This document shows, piece after piece, positions 1-13,060 of a DNA stretch of 64,000 bases; position 1 is the first letter of the stretch; the number at the start of each line of letters is the position of its first letter. This DNA is from Sinonovacula constricta (Eukaryota > Mollusca > Bivalvia > Cardiida > Solecurtidae): assembly GCA_007844125.1 (NCBI GenBank), contig CM017570.1, positions 51,058,685 to 51,122,684 on the forward strand. The letters run 5' to 3'. A program made the translations under genes and the position numbers. The notes beneath the pieces were generated by a model. That model had not been told where the DNA came from and did not search any database. It saw only the letters and a program-made list of their open reading frames with translations.

Positions 1-2715
1 GGAATTGGCTCTGTGAATCATCCCTTAGTATGCCAAATTTCTAAGGATTTTTTTTTTCTTTTACAGAAAAACAGCTTAATTCATATAAAAGCTTCTATAA
101 TATTTTATAATCTTGAAGGATTGTTAAGTTATTGGGTAATTTAAGAAACTGTAGGTGGAAGTTAGTTCATAGTACAAATGCTATCATGAAAATAAAATAC
201 AAATTGGCCATCTTTTGTTTATATGGAATATTTTAACAAATGTCTCCCTTCTGTCATCCTGTCTGTCTCTGTTGCCACTTCTGTCGTATTATGTCTGTTA
301 CCTGCTTAATGTTCCTGTCTATCTTACTGTGTATTGTTAGTAGTAGGAGTACTGGGGAAGAGGGGGTGGGGGGTCACTGTTGTTTGCTCTCAGGTAATGT
401 AACCATGTTTCGTTGGTTGTACTGATATGGTCCAAAAAATGTCTGATCACCATTCACATGGGATAAAAACTCAATTGATGCTGTCATCCAATGCTTCTTT
501 TCAAATAATTTGGAACCCATCGTGCGTAAACATGTGACATTGAGTTTACTGAAACTTCAATGGACTGTTGATTTTTTTTAGCCCTGTTAGATTTGCAACA
601 TCTGGCATGGACAGTTCTCAGCTTAACATGTGCCCAAGAGACTTTCCAAATTGCTCTGTGCAGTTGTTTTTTTATAAAGTTATTTCAAATTTTCAGAAAT
701 GATGACAGATTAATGTAGATTACACACACATAATTTCTGTGTTTCTTTTTAATGAAGATAAGTCATTGGTTGTTTATTATGGTGCATCTAAATTTAAATC
801 TTTGATGGTGTGTGCCAATAAATGATGATTTTCTTAATATAAATTATACTTGGATGCTTTAATGTTGATTTTACTCAGATGTTACTAGTTAGATAACATA
901 AAAAAATTTAAACTGATAACACTTTGTCACAGAATTTTTGGATATCCCTTTTATATATAAGATACTCGCTTTGCATCTTATTATCTTAATTGGAAGGGGT
1001 GGGGTAGTTAAACTGGTTATCATTTATGATAAAGCAACTTCTGCATGTACTTTTTAACACAAATAAAACACAGTTATAATGCACATGCATTGTATGATTT
1101 AGTACCATGTCAGAGCATTTTGAATTTTCCAAAAAAAAAATAGTTTATTCAGACAGAAAAAGCTAAAATAAAAGTAATAAAAACAATCACGGCACTGTGT
1201 AGTTTGAAAAATAAGGCACATGCTTAATTTACTGAAAAAGAAAGGTCAACATAGTTTTTTTACATAATGGTACAGAAGACTTGCATCCAGGTTCACAAAA
1301 AAAAAAAAAAATTCTTTGTTGTAAAATTCATATTGGCTCTTCAATTTTATTAGCTGATGATTATGCAATGAAGAAAATAAACAAATTGCTGTTTTCTTCT
1401 AAAATTATCACATATTATTTTAATGATCAAGGTGTTGATGTCAGCACATAGATTCCTAACTAAAAAGTGAACAATGTACAAGCATATCCCCGCTCCTGAC
1501 TGGAAATTACGACAAAAAGTCACTGAAAGTCCTGGTTCATGATTTATGGCAATGTGACGATCATCAAAATATTTTTGTTTCTATTGTTTATTACAAACAG
1601 TGCAGTAAAGTCATGACTTATATGTTGTTTGCACAGGATTTTGTTTGTTTATTCTGGACAGTTTTGATTTTGCTGAATTGCAACTCAGGATATTTCTGGG
1701 TTATAGAACCTAACAGGCTATGTGACTTTCCTGGTTGTCTGTTTAACACTATAGAATATGTTATTAATAATAATGTCACCCAGTGGTGGGGGGGATGAAC
1801 TAATCACAGAATCCAAACGTTGCACTTTCAATTATCTTTTATTTGTTCAGCAACTCACTTGGCTTAATGTTCTTATTTCCATACAGTTCTGTACTCACTC
1901 TTCTAATCTTCACTTTCTTTCCTTCCATCATTTATTCATTTCTTAAGTTATAACTTTTCCTCCATGTCTTTTCTCATTCCTCCTCTCTGCATCTTTCTCC
2001 TCTTCTGCCTTTGATAACTCCTCTCTCTGCCTAAATTTTACATTTTCCTTCTCTATTCAGCCACACCCACTTCTAACATTCTACCAATTAACATAATTAT
2101 TAATTAATCTCTCTCATCCATTGGTTCCTACATTCAGTCATTCTCCAGTCACACCCTGTTTCATAAGTCTCTCATACTCCAGCTTGACACTCAGCATGGC
2201 ACTTAGCTCTAATTACCCCTTGTAGGGATTAACTCTAGCTTTGTTACATCAATGCCATTAAAGGTAGATTTTAGCTGTGACCATATTTACTTGGTCCAGA
2301 CATTAGAAGGAAGTTAGTATCCTTTGATCTGGATTAGTTATGTAATCTACATAGAAAAAGGGCCATGCATCCTGCCAGGTGATAATAATGACATGACTGA
2401 TCACATTCTCATATTGTGTGCATAGGATTTATGTGATGACCTTGTAACTCCCAAATGACCCCTCATTCATTGGATGTTGAAAGCAACACTGGTGCTACAA
2501 TTGTAAGTTCATAAATGTAATCTAAAATGGACAAAATGCAAGTATTGTTCCACCACAATGTCTAACTGCAACTGTCTATCATGTCAACCATGTCAAACAA
2601 TCTGGTTAAAACCAGACATCACTTACAAAAATGAAGATGAGGATATACTATTTGTTGACTTATGTGAAGTTATTTTGCATATTGCAGTGATTTTTAGGGT
2701 AAGGTCATTGTTTTG
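1..2715. other. 5' intronic AT-rich sequence, no gene seen
   Basis: This lies inside the MCC intron upstream of the first visible exon, assuming the gene starts before the window. It is AT-rich with homopolymer runs (for example A runs at about 1131-1140 and 1300-1313). Open frames are short, without conserved motifs or paired splice sites. Nothing else recognised. Confidence 0.6.
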
Positions 2716-2719
2716 TGGA

Positions 2720-3010
2720 ACCGGCTGCAATTGGCTCACCTGGTAGAGTGTTGGCTTGCAGATCGGGAGGTCGCGGGTTAGAAACCCAGCCTGGTCAAAC
2801 CAGAGACTTAAAAGTTGGTAGTAGTGGCTTCCCTCCTTATGCTCGGGGTTAAAAGGACAGCATTACGCCTGACTTGTCGGTGTCAGTATAATGAACCAGC
2901 CGGGTTCAGTCTCTGGGCACCTCATAAGTGCCCCTGTGCTATAATGATAGAAATGTCTGCACATTATGGGCAAAAATGCCGGCAAATCCCATCCAATCCC
3001 TGTTTTGTGA
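2720..3010 (+). mobile_element. tRNA-derived SINE
   Basis: A pol III-type head is visible: a box A-like stretch ggctcacctggtagagtg at about 2733-2750 and a box B-like gggttagaaaccc at about 2775-2787, in tRNA spacing. It is followed by a body containing gacttgtcggtgtcagtata. The head would not fold as a working tRNA. The body resembles widespread molluscan SINEs; the family name is not assigned. Confidence 0.6.
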
Positions 3011-4022
3011 AAACCATTATATGTTTACATTTTGTTGCTCACTGATATAGTAAATATTGATACAATTTAATCAAAACTTTTCAGATAATCCTCTGTTTGC
3101 TGCAGTAAGTTTTCTGAACATACCTTTTTCATGACATCTTGTCTTTTTTTATGACTTTTGCATCATCAATATCTCTTGAAGTTTCTGGTAGTTTTGTATA
3201 TGTATGGAAACTTTGGCTCTGTGTCAGGTGAAATAAACAACATTCTCAACAGAATATGTTCAAACTGTGAATTGATCCTACAGTTGTTATGAAAACTTCA
3301 AGGTTGATAGCAGTATATTGATCTTTTATGTTTTTTGCTGAACCTTTTTTTTTAAAACTAAATAAACTAAACTATCTAAACCCTGCATTTTAAGGCACTA
3401 GCGATAAAAAATTATAATTTTAGCCAGTTAAACAACGCATGTCTGCCTTTGGGGAGAAGGGTGGTGATTTTTTTTTTTACAAAAGTGTAAATATCACACT
3501 TTGATGTTGCTATGGTTACATGAGTTGGAGCCTGTTGGAGTCTGTGTGCTGTAGTTCCACTTCTGCTGGGGGCATGTGTGTGGTGGGGGAGGGGGAGGTG
3601 AGGAGGAAGTATTGGTAGTTGGTGAAAATATTGGGAAAAAATACATGAGCTGATTTCTGTTCTGCTGAGTTTAGTACAGGTTCTCTGCATGGAGCACACA
3701 GTATGAGCCCATCCCAGACATGTGTGGACTGTTGAAGTGCTGGTGCTGGATAGGGTTCAATTTGATGTGAAGTTTTCTGTGATAACATGTGTGGAGCTGC
3801 ATTGAAATAGGGATATAAAGTCCATGTATTTTAAATAAAATTATTGGAGTATATAATGTGTATGTGTTATAATGATTGTGGTGAAGTAATTATGATGGTT
3901 GAATCTTCAGGCCAGGCTTTGAAGTAGCAATACCAGTTTGGAGCAACAAATCAGTACTTTCGAAATTGGAATATATACACCATTACTGTTGAATATAAAC
4001 TTGAAGTGTCTGATAGATTGAA
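3011..4022. other. Intronic sequence, no gene seen
   Basis: Unique-looking AT-rich intron with a G-rich, purine-biased patch around 3570-3610. Minus-strand open frames here (about 90 codons) have no recognisable domain and overlap one another in different frames, so they are not called genes. Confidence 0.55.
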
Positions 4023-4156
4023 GATGTATATTGTTTGAAAGTGGGTTTTGATGTATATTGTGTGAGACTGGGGTTAAGGTGTTTTGATGTATGTTGTGTG
4101 AGACTGGGGTGAAGGTGTTTTGATGTATGTTGTGTGAGACTGGGGTGAAGGTGTTC
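4023..4156 (+). repeat. 36-bp tandem repeat, about 3.5 copies
   Basis: Units of the form gatgtatgttgtgtgagact plus ggggtgaaggtgtttt repeat head to tail. The last two copies are nearly identical and the first is degenerate. It lies in the 5' MCC intron. Confidence 0.85.
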
Positions 4157-6185
4157 CTTCTGTTATATGAGAATATAAGCACCATGTTCTCTTAGAGTAT
4201 TGAAAAGTGGCACTAACATTCAGTCTTTTTGAAAAATTCCAAAGTATGGTTAATGTTAAAATGAGAAAAAGTTTTGTACAGTGATAAAGTCTGTTGATGA
4301 AAAAAGTGAATATGTCATTAGGTTGAAATGATTAAGAAATAATATGATTGAGTTTGAATGTTTTTTCATTGACAGCTTACGGAAGCTAGCTCTCATACAC
4401 TGTGTGAATGTCAAGTATCAGCCTGGAGTAGCTTTCACTCTGGCCAGTCAATATATAGATTATAATCATACAAGTGGCATATTGCAGAAGGTGGCGGTTT
4501 TATGTCTTTATGAATATTAACCCCTCCTGTCATGACTGTGTAGTACTCTTTAGATTAAATAGTGATATATTTGCCAGTTTGGAATTATCAAGTGATTATA
4601 AAAATTTACTGCTTTTTACTGTTTTGCCTCTGTTTTAAATTGTCTTCACATCCTGATCAGTTTAGAACCCTTTGTATCAAGAATTGATAACTCTATCAGT
4701 TATATAATTATGTGGTAAGAACATTTTTGGAATTTACATGTTTCAAATCTGTCTTGTTATATAAGGTTTATAAATCTGTAGACTGTAAGTTTTAATTTGA
4801 TTGCATCCTTTTGTATTCAGATTCTGTCAGAAATATTATGTACCCACTTAGCTGCCTGTAATACATGTAGAGGGAGAGAATGAAAGAGAAAGAAAGATGA
4901 GAGAGTAAGAAAGAGAGAGATGCTGATAACGAAATGATTTAATAATTCTTATTATGAATGTTACTGTCGAAAAAATAAAGTGAATTATTATTATGTGATA
5001 GGATTTCTGACTAACTGTAAACACAAAAAAGAAATTGACAGATATGATGAATTGTTTACAGATTTTTTAGTTTGGTACTTTGATTGATAAGTAGGGAAAA
5101 TGGGAATAGATCATTTTAGGGATTTTATCTCAGAAATTAAAACCTGAAATTCCTGATGTCATACTAATTATGTAATACTTAGTGGACCAATCAGTGAAGA
5201 CTACTGACCGATAATGTCATGTTCGGCTCACAACCCTCAGAGTCCTGATGCTGGGTATTATTTTTCTATAACCATGGGCGAACTAACATCCTCTCATCCA
5301 CCACACCATGTGTGTGACCCAACCGACGCTAAGTGTCAGGTAAATAATCATAAGGTAGATGACTTATAAGTTACAAGATGCTGGGTGGCATGGTTATCTA
5401 TAGATGTTGCAAACAATTTTTATCTGCTTGCAGTCATCATATGAACCAGCGAGAAATATTTCAATATCTCTACATACATATACCATCGGTTACTTAAACT
5501 TACTTGACTTGAAAAACTTTGTCATGAATATATTCATGAAGCATTTAATTGGCTCCATGTACAAAACAGAAGTACAGCCAAAGAAATGATTTGTTCTATC
5601 TGTGTTTGTTCCAAGTATCTCAAGATGGCAGCCTCTTTACAGTTTCTTAACAACAGTTGTTGTATGGGTGATGACACTTAATTGACTTGAAGTAGAACCT
5701 GTGACATGAACTTTTTCTTTTAAAAAAACAGTTTATTGCTATAATTTGGCATCATATTTCCTATTTTAAAGGTAATTGTAACCTTTTGGTATAAAAAAAA
5801 GCTTAAACAATGCAGAATTCTAATGAAGCAAAAATCTTAACACCTATGCATGGATTGATCCACTTTTACCAGAAGTACATATTTCATGGAAATGTAGGGA
5901 TTACCGATTGGCGATTTGATGGAATGTGCATTCATAAAGCAGAACCTTCTTACAGCTTGCAAAAGTTTACTTATTTCTGGATCTTTCTAATAGCCAATAA
6001 ATAGCTCTTTTCACCTGTATGTGGTTTTAAGGGTCAAACATAGCTAGGCTATGGTGCAATTTGCTTCCAAAGACAATACAGACCAAACTTTTTCAGTAGT
6101 AGCGGGTTAAGTTCTGCTAAGGATCTGAGCTCCAGAGGAAGCTCTGAACCTTTCCGGATTCTTGCCTGTGGAGAACTAATTATTA
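4157..6185. other. Intronic sequence, no gene seen
   Basis: AT-rich intron. A GA-rich simple tract lies at about 4868-4921. No exon-like open frame with flanking splice signals was found; the longest frames are about 60 codons and unremarkable. Confidence 0.55.
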
Positions 6186-6189
6186 AAGG

Positions 6190-6815
6190 GTTTACAGTAC
6201 TCAGGGTGGCAGTAGTCCTATCTTCCCTAGCCTGTCCTGTAAAGTATACTGTGCTCTGGGTGGCAGTATTCCTATCTTCCCTAGCCTGACCTGTAAAGTA
6301 TACAGTATTCTGAGTGGCACTATTCCTATCTTCCCAAGCCTGTCCTGTAAAGTATATCTGGGTGGCAATAGTCCCATCTTCCCTAGCCTGACCTGTAAAG
6401 TATACAGTGCTCTGGGTGGCAGTAGTCCTATCTTCCCTAGCCTGTCCTTTAAAGTATACAGTGCTCTGGGTGGCAGTAGTGCTATCTTCCCTAGCCTGTC
6501 CTTTAAAGTATACAGTGCTCTGGGTGGCAGTAGTGCTATCTTCTCTAGCCTGTCCTTTAAAGTATACAGTGCTCTGGGTGGCAGTAGTCCTATCTTCCCT
6601 AGCCTGTCCTTTAAAGTATACAGTGCTCTGGGTGGCAGTAGTCCTATCTTCCCAAGCCTGTCCTGTAAAGTATATCTGGGTGGCAGTAGTCCTATCTTCC
6701 CTAGCCTGACCTGTAAAGTATATCTGGGTGGCAGTAGTCCCATCTTCCCTAGCCTGTCCTGTAAAGTTTATAGTACACTGGGTGGCAGTAGTCCTATGTT
6801 CCATAGCCTGTTTTG
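6190..6815 (+). repeat. 54-bp minisatellite, about 12 copies, with 45-bp variants
   Basis: The unit contains ctctgggtggcagtagtcct, atcttccctagcctgtcct and ttaaagtatacagtg. Full units are 54 bp; variants lacking nine bases (acagtgctc) are 45 bp. Both lengths are multiples of three, so long open frames appear on both strands (263 codons on the minus strand). These are periodicity artefacts rather than genes. Confidence 0.95.
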
Positions 6816-7029
6816 AGAAGTTTAGAGTTGTTGTTTTCACTTTTTTTTAATCATTGCCCTTGTTCAGTTATTTCTGACTTAGTTTAATCCTATGTTGTTT
6901 TTTTACTTATTGTTTCTTCAACTTATGTTTATCCCAGTTTACTGTCTTTTTCTGGCTAGAACTTATATTTAGAGTACCTGGAGCTGTGTGCAGTTAATTG
7001 TCATGGTCAAGGACTAACATTGCACTGTC

Positions 7030-7105
7030 AGTTTTAAGGTTTAAACCATGGACCTTCTGATCCAGAGACATCTTAACAACCAGACCACGGAGGCATGGAT
7101 ACCCT
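7030..7105 (-). mobile_element. tRNA-like SINE head remnant
   Basis: Read on the minus strand, ccgtggtctggttgttaaga and a box B-like ggtttaaacc lie in tRNA order. The copy is degenerate and sits about 75 bp before an MCC exon. Only the head is recognisable. Confidence 0.4.
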
Positions 7106-7180
7106 TATTGCCTAATTGCCAGGCTGTTACTCTGTTGAGACAGGACTTTCAGTGCTTTGATATTTTTTTTATGTTTCCAG

Positions 7181-7294
7181 CTCCACCAGGCGGCATTAAC
7201 ATCATTGAAAGGGGAGATAATCGAGTTGCGAGGTCGGCTGCAGAGAGAGAGTCTGGAGCGTGACAGTTTAGAAAAACAGCTTAGCAGACTAAAT
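7181..7294 (+). CDS. MCC: MCC exon, residues 1-38 of the visible protein (N-terminal coiled coil)
   Basis: The acceptor is tttccag before 7181 and the donor is gtaagt after 7294. The exon is 114 bp, phase 0 at both ends. It begins LHQAALTSLKGEIIEL and continues as a charged heptad-type helix ending KQLSRLN. It corresponds to the segment near residue 20 of the short vertebrate MCC (LHSAALASLKGDIVEL), so the initiating exon lies before the window. No in-frame ATG inside this exon is a plausible start. It opens the first coiled coil of the scaffold. Confidence 0.93.
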
Positions 7295-8279
7295 GTAAGT
7301 CAGTACTGTAAGTTACAGGCTAAATTTGGTACAAAACTTTCTTTTAGTTCAGGTGTGTTAAGAGACCTTCAAACAAGTCACTTAAATTTATTTTGAATCA
7401 TCCTAGGCAGTGAGATTCAATGAACAAGTGATTGAATAATGCGTCTATCATTGTAAGCTTACAAAGCCTTGCTTCTTTTGGTAAGTTTTGCTGAAATTCC
7501 TCTATTAAACCCTCTAAATCATGTAAAATGAACAATTCATAATTAAAAGATTCCGAGCCATTGAAAACAAATTGGAATCATAACATAAGTCTATGTTGAT
7601 AGTTGTAAACACTACAGAAAATCCTGATACATTCTAGAACAAATATGGAGATGTGACATATGAACCAAAAGGATAATCTAACCATAGCATTCTGCTTGTA
7701 AAGATAATTCACTTGGAATTGTTCAATATTTTTAATATATTTATAAAAAACACCAACATGTATCTATTGTAACTACTTCTTCTTGTTACACTAAATGTTT
7801 ATTTAATTCTAGAAACAAGCAAAAAACATAGATCTACCAATCTTTACCTTGAAATTTGCCTAGTCCAGGCTGTGTATGTCATCGGTTTAGTAGAAAAAAA
7901 TATTGTTTTTTCAGTGTGAGTCACACTGGTCACAGCTTGTACTGATACTAACAGAATAAGTCAGCCACTGGCTTTTCAGTTTGAAAGGTCAACATTTTTA
8001 TCAAATATCCAGCTAAGCAAGTCATAAGATAAAAATTCATCTTTAACACTATCTCATTAATATGTAGATGCATCGAGGTGACAACAATTCTGTATAAACT
8101 GTAGTTGACCTGCAAAACATGACACTTGTTCAAGGACTGCTTTTTATAAAGTTTTCTCTTCTTCGTGTCTGGTACTAATTCTAATTTCATAAAGGATAGC
8201 TTAAAAACTTGAAAAAATGTCCCCCTTTGCCAGTGACATTTACAGAACATATGTGTGTGTGTGTATATTTTGATTCCAG
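7295..8279. other. MCC intron, nothing recognised
   Basis: AT-rich intron between the first two visible exons, with no array or element recognised. A short TG run (about 8251-8264) precedes the acceptor. Confidence 0.6.
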
Positions 8280-8422
8280 GTAGAGCAGAGGCAAGTCCAG
8301 GAAGATTATGAGGAGAGGCTGGATGAGGTCACCTTTAGATATGAGGAGCGAATTACCGAACTGCACAGTGTCATAGCAGAGCTACGCAAAAAAATTGAAA
8401 GACATCAAATCAATGTGATACG
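8280..8422 (+). CDS. MCC: MCC exon, residues 39-86 (RYEERITELHSVIAEL block)
   Basis: The acceptor is gattccag and the donor cg|gtaaga. The exon is 143 bp, entering in phase 0 and leaving with two bases (CG) of a split arginine codon. It encodes VEQRQVQEDYEERLDEV and then RYEERITELHSVIAEL, one of the most conserved blocks of MCC. The predicted structure is continuous coiled coil. The next intron (8423-13060) is filled with minisatellite and an unrelated insertion. Confidence 0.95.
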
Positions 8423-8565
8423 GTAAGAAAATTCTTCAACTCAAAGCAAGCCATATGTTGTCTGCAACATTGTTAATGAATACCTCTTTTCACAATGAAA
8501 TAATATTTGTAACTTCTGTAGATTGTACCCTTGTTAATCTTTGTTAGACCAAAGACTGAAATAAA

Positions 8566-8664
8566 ATAGTGCTGTTGATACAATGCTTTCTGGGATGTGG
8601 ACATTTAAATACATGTATCTAGCTGTTAATGCCATGCTTACTGGAGTGTGGACATGCATGTCAG
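8566..8664 (+). repeat. Two degenerate outlying units of the 51-bp array
   Basis: Two copies with gctttctgggatgtggacat and aatacatgtatctagctg match the array at 9880-12480 but are separated from it by about 1.2 kb of unrelated sequence. Confidence 0.75.
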
Positions 8665-9850
8665 GGGTGTGACTTTTCTGCGGAAACATGGATTTCCACG
8701 GATTTAGGTCAGCCAGGGACCATTTCTGCAATTTGCGTAAATTCGCGAGAAAAGTTTGGGGGGGGGGGGGGGGGGGGAAGCAGTCACCGTGGAAACAAGA
8801 TTCAACTTACCAAGCTGAACGATTTGTAACGTGCAATTTCAGTAGTTGTTACCAAACAGCCTAACTGTTAATCCAATTAGAAAATCTTTCTCGGCAGCAA
8901 CAAGCAAAAGTCGAGAGTACAGAATTCAATCGGAACTCCTCAGGTAATTCCATCCTCAGGACAATCATCCCTCTGATGTATCTGGAGCAATGATTCTTAC
9001 AGAAATCAGGATGGTTTTGTTCACCAGAAGTCTGAAGAATATGCTTAAAATGTAGTTCGCACAAAAAATAAACAATGGAGTCTTTTGACAGCTGTGTCTT
9101 TGCTGCGCCGGGTAAATTAAACTTGGATGATATAAATTTGAAGCAGCCACAAAGTGAAGTTTTACATGCATAGTACTATAGTGAGCTGTCTTCCGAGCTG
9201 CCATCTTTGTTTTGACGTCTGTCACAAAAGATGGCCCATTGAGGGAAATGGTCGAGGTAATCCGAATACCTACACACATCTGAGATGATTTGTGAATTAT
9301 CCGAGGTGTTCCGACAGGACAGAATTATCCAAAGAAAACCAATCTAAACATCTTGGATAATTTGGAATTACCCGAGGAGTTCCGACTGGTGGACACAATT
9401 AAACTTTCGATTTGTAACTCTCGATTACACTAGATGTTACCCAACTGTTCATCCAATCAGAAATGCCGTAACCCAGCGATAACGCATCCGGTTAAGTTTT
9501 GATGGTGACTGTTTAAAACTAGAAAACTATAGTGGTAAAAATAACCTGAAAATGATTATTGAATGTACAGACGATTCTCACTTGGCTAGAGATGTAAATG
9601 CGGAATGTAAACATTCGGATGGTAATGGTTAGAAAGTGTAATTGAACTTGATGGTATTCATGTAGCTCTGTCTCAATTTATCAGAAATTCGACAGTCCAG
9701 GAAGTGTGTGTGTATTCTTTGTGAGAAAACCATATCGTATAGGTCTCGGGTTTATGGTCAATTCTGTAAATAGCCACTTCGGTAAATTGATCTTATTTAG
9801 AGATCAGCCCTGTCAATTCGGTAAATAGGTAAAGATATAGTATATTACCA
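8665..9850. other. Unrelated insertion splitting the 51-bp array
   Basis: Sequence unlike the repeat on either side. It contains a run of 20 G at 8758-8777, several short phrases such as cgaggtgttccgac, and no coding signal. The borders are estimated from where repeat homology stops and resumes; no clear terminal repeats or target duplication were found. Confidence 0.5.
8758..8777 (+). repeat. Poly-G tract, 20 G
   Basis: An uninterrupted run of 20 guanines, a potential G-quadruplex and a likely place for assembly or length error. Confidence 0.9.
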
Positions 9851-9879
9851 CATGGACATGCTAATCCATGTATACAGCT

Positions 9880-12485
9880 ATGGATACAAGGCTTTCTGGA
9901 GTGTGGTCATGAAAATACATGAATAGTGCTGTTGATGCCATGATTTATGGGGTGTGGACATGAATATACATGTATATAGCTCTTGATTCCATGCTTTCTG
10001 GGGTGTGGACATGAATATACATGTATATAGCTCTTGATTCCATGCTTTCTAGGGTGTGGACATGCATGTACATGTTAAGTGCTTTTATTGCCATGCATTC
10101 TTGGGTCTGGACATGCATGTTCATGTATATACCTGTTGATGCCATGCTTTCTGGGGTGTGGTCATGAATATACATGTAAAGTGCTGTTGATGCCATGATT
10201 TCTGGGGTGTGGACACGAATATACATGTATATAGCTCTTGATTCCATGCTTTCTGGGGTGTGGACATGCATATACATGTATAGTGCTGTAATTGCCATGC
10301 ATTTTTGAGATGGACATGCATATACATGTGAATAGCTCTTGATTCCATGCTTTCTGGGGTTGGAGATGCATATACATGTATATAGCTCTTGACTCCGTGC
10401 TTTCTGGGGTTGGACATGCATATACATGTATAGTGCTCTTGATGTCATGCTTCTAGGGTGTGGACCTGCATATACATGAATATAGCACTTGATGTCATGC
10501 TTTCTGGGGTCTGGACATGAAAATACATGTTTAGTGCTCTTGATGTCATGTTTTCTAGGGTGTGAACATGCATATACTTGTATTTAGCCCTTGATGCATG
10601 CTTTCTGCAGTGTGGACATGAATATACATGTATATATATGTATTTAGCTCTTGATGCCATGCTTTCTAGGGTGTGGACATGAATATACATGTATTTAGCT
10701 CTTGATGCCATGCTTTCTAGGGTGTGGACATGCATAAACATGTATATAGCTCTTGATGCGATGCATTCCGTGGTCTGGACATGAATATACATGTATAGTG
10801 CTCTTGATGTCATGCTTTCTGGGGTGTGAAAATGTATATTTATGTACATAGCACTTGATGACATGCTTTCTGGGGGATGTAGTCATGCATATACATGTAA
10901 AATGCTGTTGGTGCCATACTTTCTGGGGTGTGGACATGGATAGTGCTGTTGGTGCTATACTTTCTGGGGTGTGGCCATGCTTATACATGTATAGTGCTGT
11001 TGGTGCAATACTTTCTGGGGTGTGGTCATGCATATACATGTATAGTGCTGTTGGTTCCATACTTTCTGGGGTGTGGTCATGCATATACATGAATAGTGCT
11101 GTTGGTGCCATACTTTCTGGGGTGTGGTCATCCATATACATGTATAGTGCTGTTGGTGCCATACTTTCTGGGGTGTGGTCATGCATATACATGTATAGTG
11201 CTGTTGGTGCCATACTTTCTGGGGTGTGGTTATGCATATACATGAATAGTGCTGTAGGTGCCATGCTTTCTGGGGTGTGGTCATGTATATAAATACATAA
11301 TGTTGTTGATGCCATGCTTTCTGGGGTGTGGTCATGCAAATACATACATAGTGCTGTTGGTGCCATACTTTTGGGGTGTGGACATGCATATACATGTATA
11401 GTGCTGTTGGTGCCATGCTTTCTGGGGTGTGGTCGTGCATATACATGTATAGTGCTGTTGGTGCCATGCTTTCTGGGGTGTGGTCATGCATAAACATGTA
11501 TAGTGCTGTTGGTGCCATGCTTTATGGGGTGTGGTTATGCATATACATGTATAGTGCTGTTGGTGCCATGCTTTCTGGGGTGTGGTCATGCATATAAATA
11601 CATAATGCTGTTGGTGCCATGCTTTCTGGGGTGTGGTCATGCATATACATACATAGTGCTGTTGGTGCCATACTTTCTGGGGTGTGGTTATGCATATACA
11701 TGTATAGTGCTGTTGGTGCCATACTTTCTGGGGTGTGGTCATGCGTATACATGTATAGTGCTGTTGGTGCCATACTTTCTGGGTCGTGGTCATGCGTATA
11801 CATGGATAGTACTGTTGGTGCCATACTTTCTGGGTCGTGGTCATGCGTATACATGGATAGTACTGTTGGTGCCATGCTTTCTGGGGTGTGGTCATGCATA
11901 TACATGTATAGTACTGTTGGTGCCATGCTTTCTGGGGTGTGGTCATGCGTATACATGTATAGTGCTGTTGGTGCCATACTTTCTGGGGTGTGGTCATGCA
12001 TATTCATGTATAGTGCTGTTGATCCCATGCTTTCTGTGTCGTGGACATGCATATACATGTATAGTGCTGTTGGTGCCATACTTTCTGGGGTGTGGTCATG
12101 CATATACATGTATAGTACTGTTGGTGCCATGCTTTCTGGGGTGTGGTCATGCGTATACATGTATAGTGCTGTTGGTGCCATACTTTCTGGGGTGTGGTCA
12201 TGCATATACATGTATAGTACTGTTGGTGCCATGCTTTCTGGGGTGTGGTCATGCATATACATGTATAGTACTGTTGGTGCCATACTTTCTGGGGTGTGGT
12301 CATGCATATACATGTATAGTGCTGTTGGTGCCATACTTTCTGGGGTGTGGTCATGCATATACATGTATAGTGCTGTTGATCCCATGCTTTCTGTGTCGTG
12401 GACATGCATATACATGTATAGTGCTGTTGATGCCATGCTGTCTTGGTTGTGGTCATGTATATACATGTATACAGCTGTTGATGCA
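9880..12485 (+). repeat. 51-bp minisatellite, about 50 copies
   Basis: The consensus has tgccatactttctggggtgt, ggtcatgcatatacatgtat and agtgctgttgg. Copies before about 10860 are divergent (more gtggacatg and agctcttgatt); later copies are nearly identical, suggesting recent expansion at the 3' side. Each good unit holds the perfect palindrome tatacatgtata. Because 51 is a multiple of three and stops are rare, open frames of up to 329 codons arise on both strands; none is supported as a gene. Confidence 0.96.
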
Positions 12486-12654
12486 CGTATAAGTTTAACT
12501 TTTATTTATTTGATAATGCATAGCAATGTGACAAACGAAATACATAAATAAAGAAAGGCGCTGGATTAAAAAAAAAACAAGTTTTTTAGTAACTTAAAAT
12601 GTAAATTCCTGTCCATGATATTATTACAAACATATTAACAATTTTGTTTTGGGG

Positions 12655-13060
12655 ATGGGATACATGTTTTTATTGTCAGTAGGGAAGATGTGTTGGGATT
12701 TATACATCTTTTGTATTGTCAGTAGGTAAATTGAGTTATAAGTGATACATGTTTGTATTGTCAGTATAGTGAAGTCGAGGTAGGATTGATACATGTTTGT
12801 ATTGTCAGTAAGCAAGTTGAGTTGGGATTTATACATGTTTGTATTGTCAGTAGGGAAGTTGAGTTGGGATTTATACATGTTTGTATTGTCAGTAGGGAAG
12901 TTGAGTTAGGATTTTTACATGTTTGTATGGTCAGTAGGGAAATTGAGTTAGGATTTTTACATGTTTGTATGGTCAGTAGGGAAATTGAGTTAGGATTTTT
13001 ACATGTTTGTATGGTCAGTAGGGAAATTGAGTTAGGATTTTTACATGTTTGTACTTTTAG
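12655..13060 (+). repeat. 42-bp minisatellite ending exactly at an MCC acceptor
   Basis: The unit contains tacatgtttgtatggtcag, agggaaattgagttagg and a T-run. The AG of ggtcag recurs at 12808, 12850, 12892, 12934, 12976 and 13018 (last base), always 42 bp apart, and the true acceptor AG ends at 13060, the next step of the same register. The array therefore consists of copies of the 3' splice-site region. It stays open in the exon's frame. Confidence 0.95.

Noticed and set aside
2720..2795. Functional tRNA gene
   Set aside because: Boxes A and B are present but the arms do not pair as a tRNA and a SINE body follows.
4374..4480. Possible upstream MCC exon after the acceptor-like ttcattgacag
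   Set aside because: No frame matches MCC, stops appear soon, and no good donor fits the phase.
6049..6840. Minus-strand 263-codon frame with TATQSTVYFxGQARED repeats
   Set aside because: Arises from 54/45-bp units; two other frames over the same units are also open.
9945..12551. Overlapping open frames up to 329 codons on both strands
   Set aside because: Same periodicity effect in a 51-bp array; several frames are open at once.
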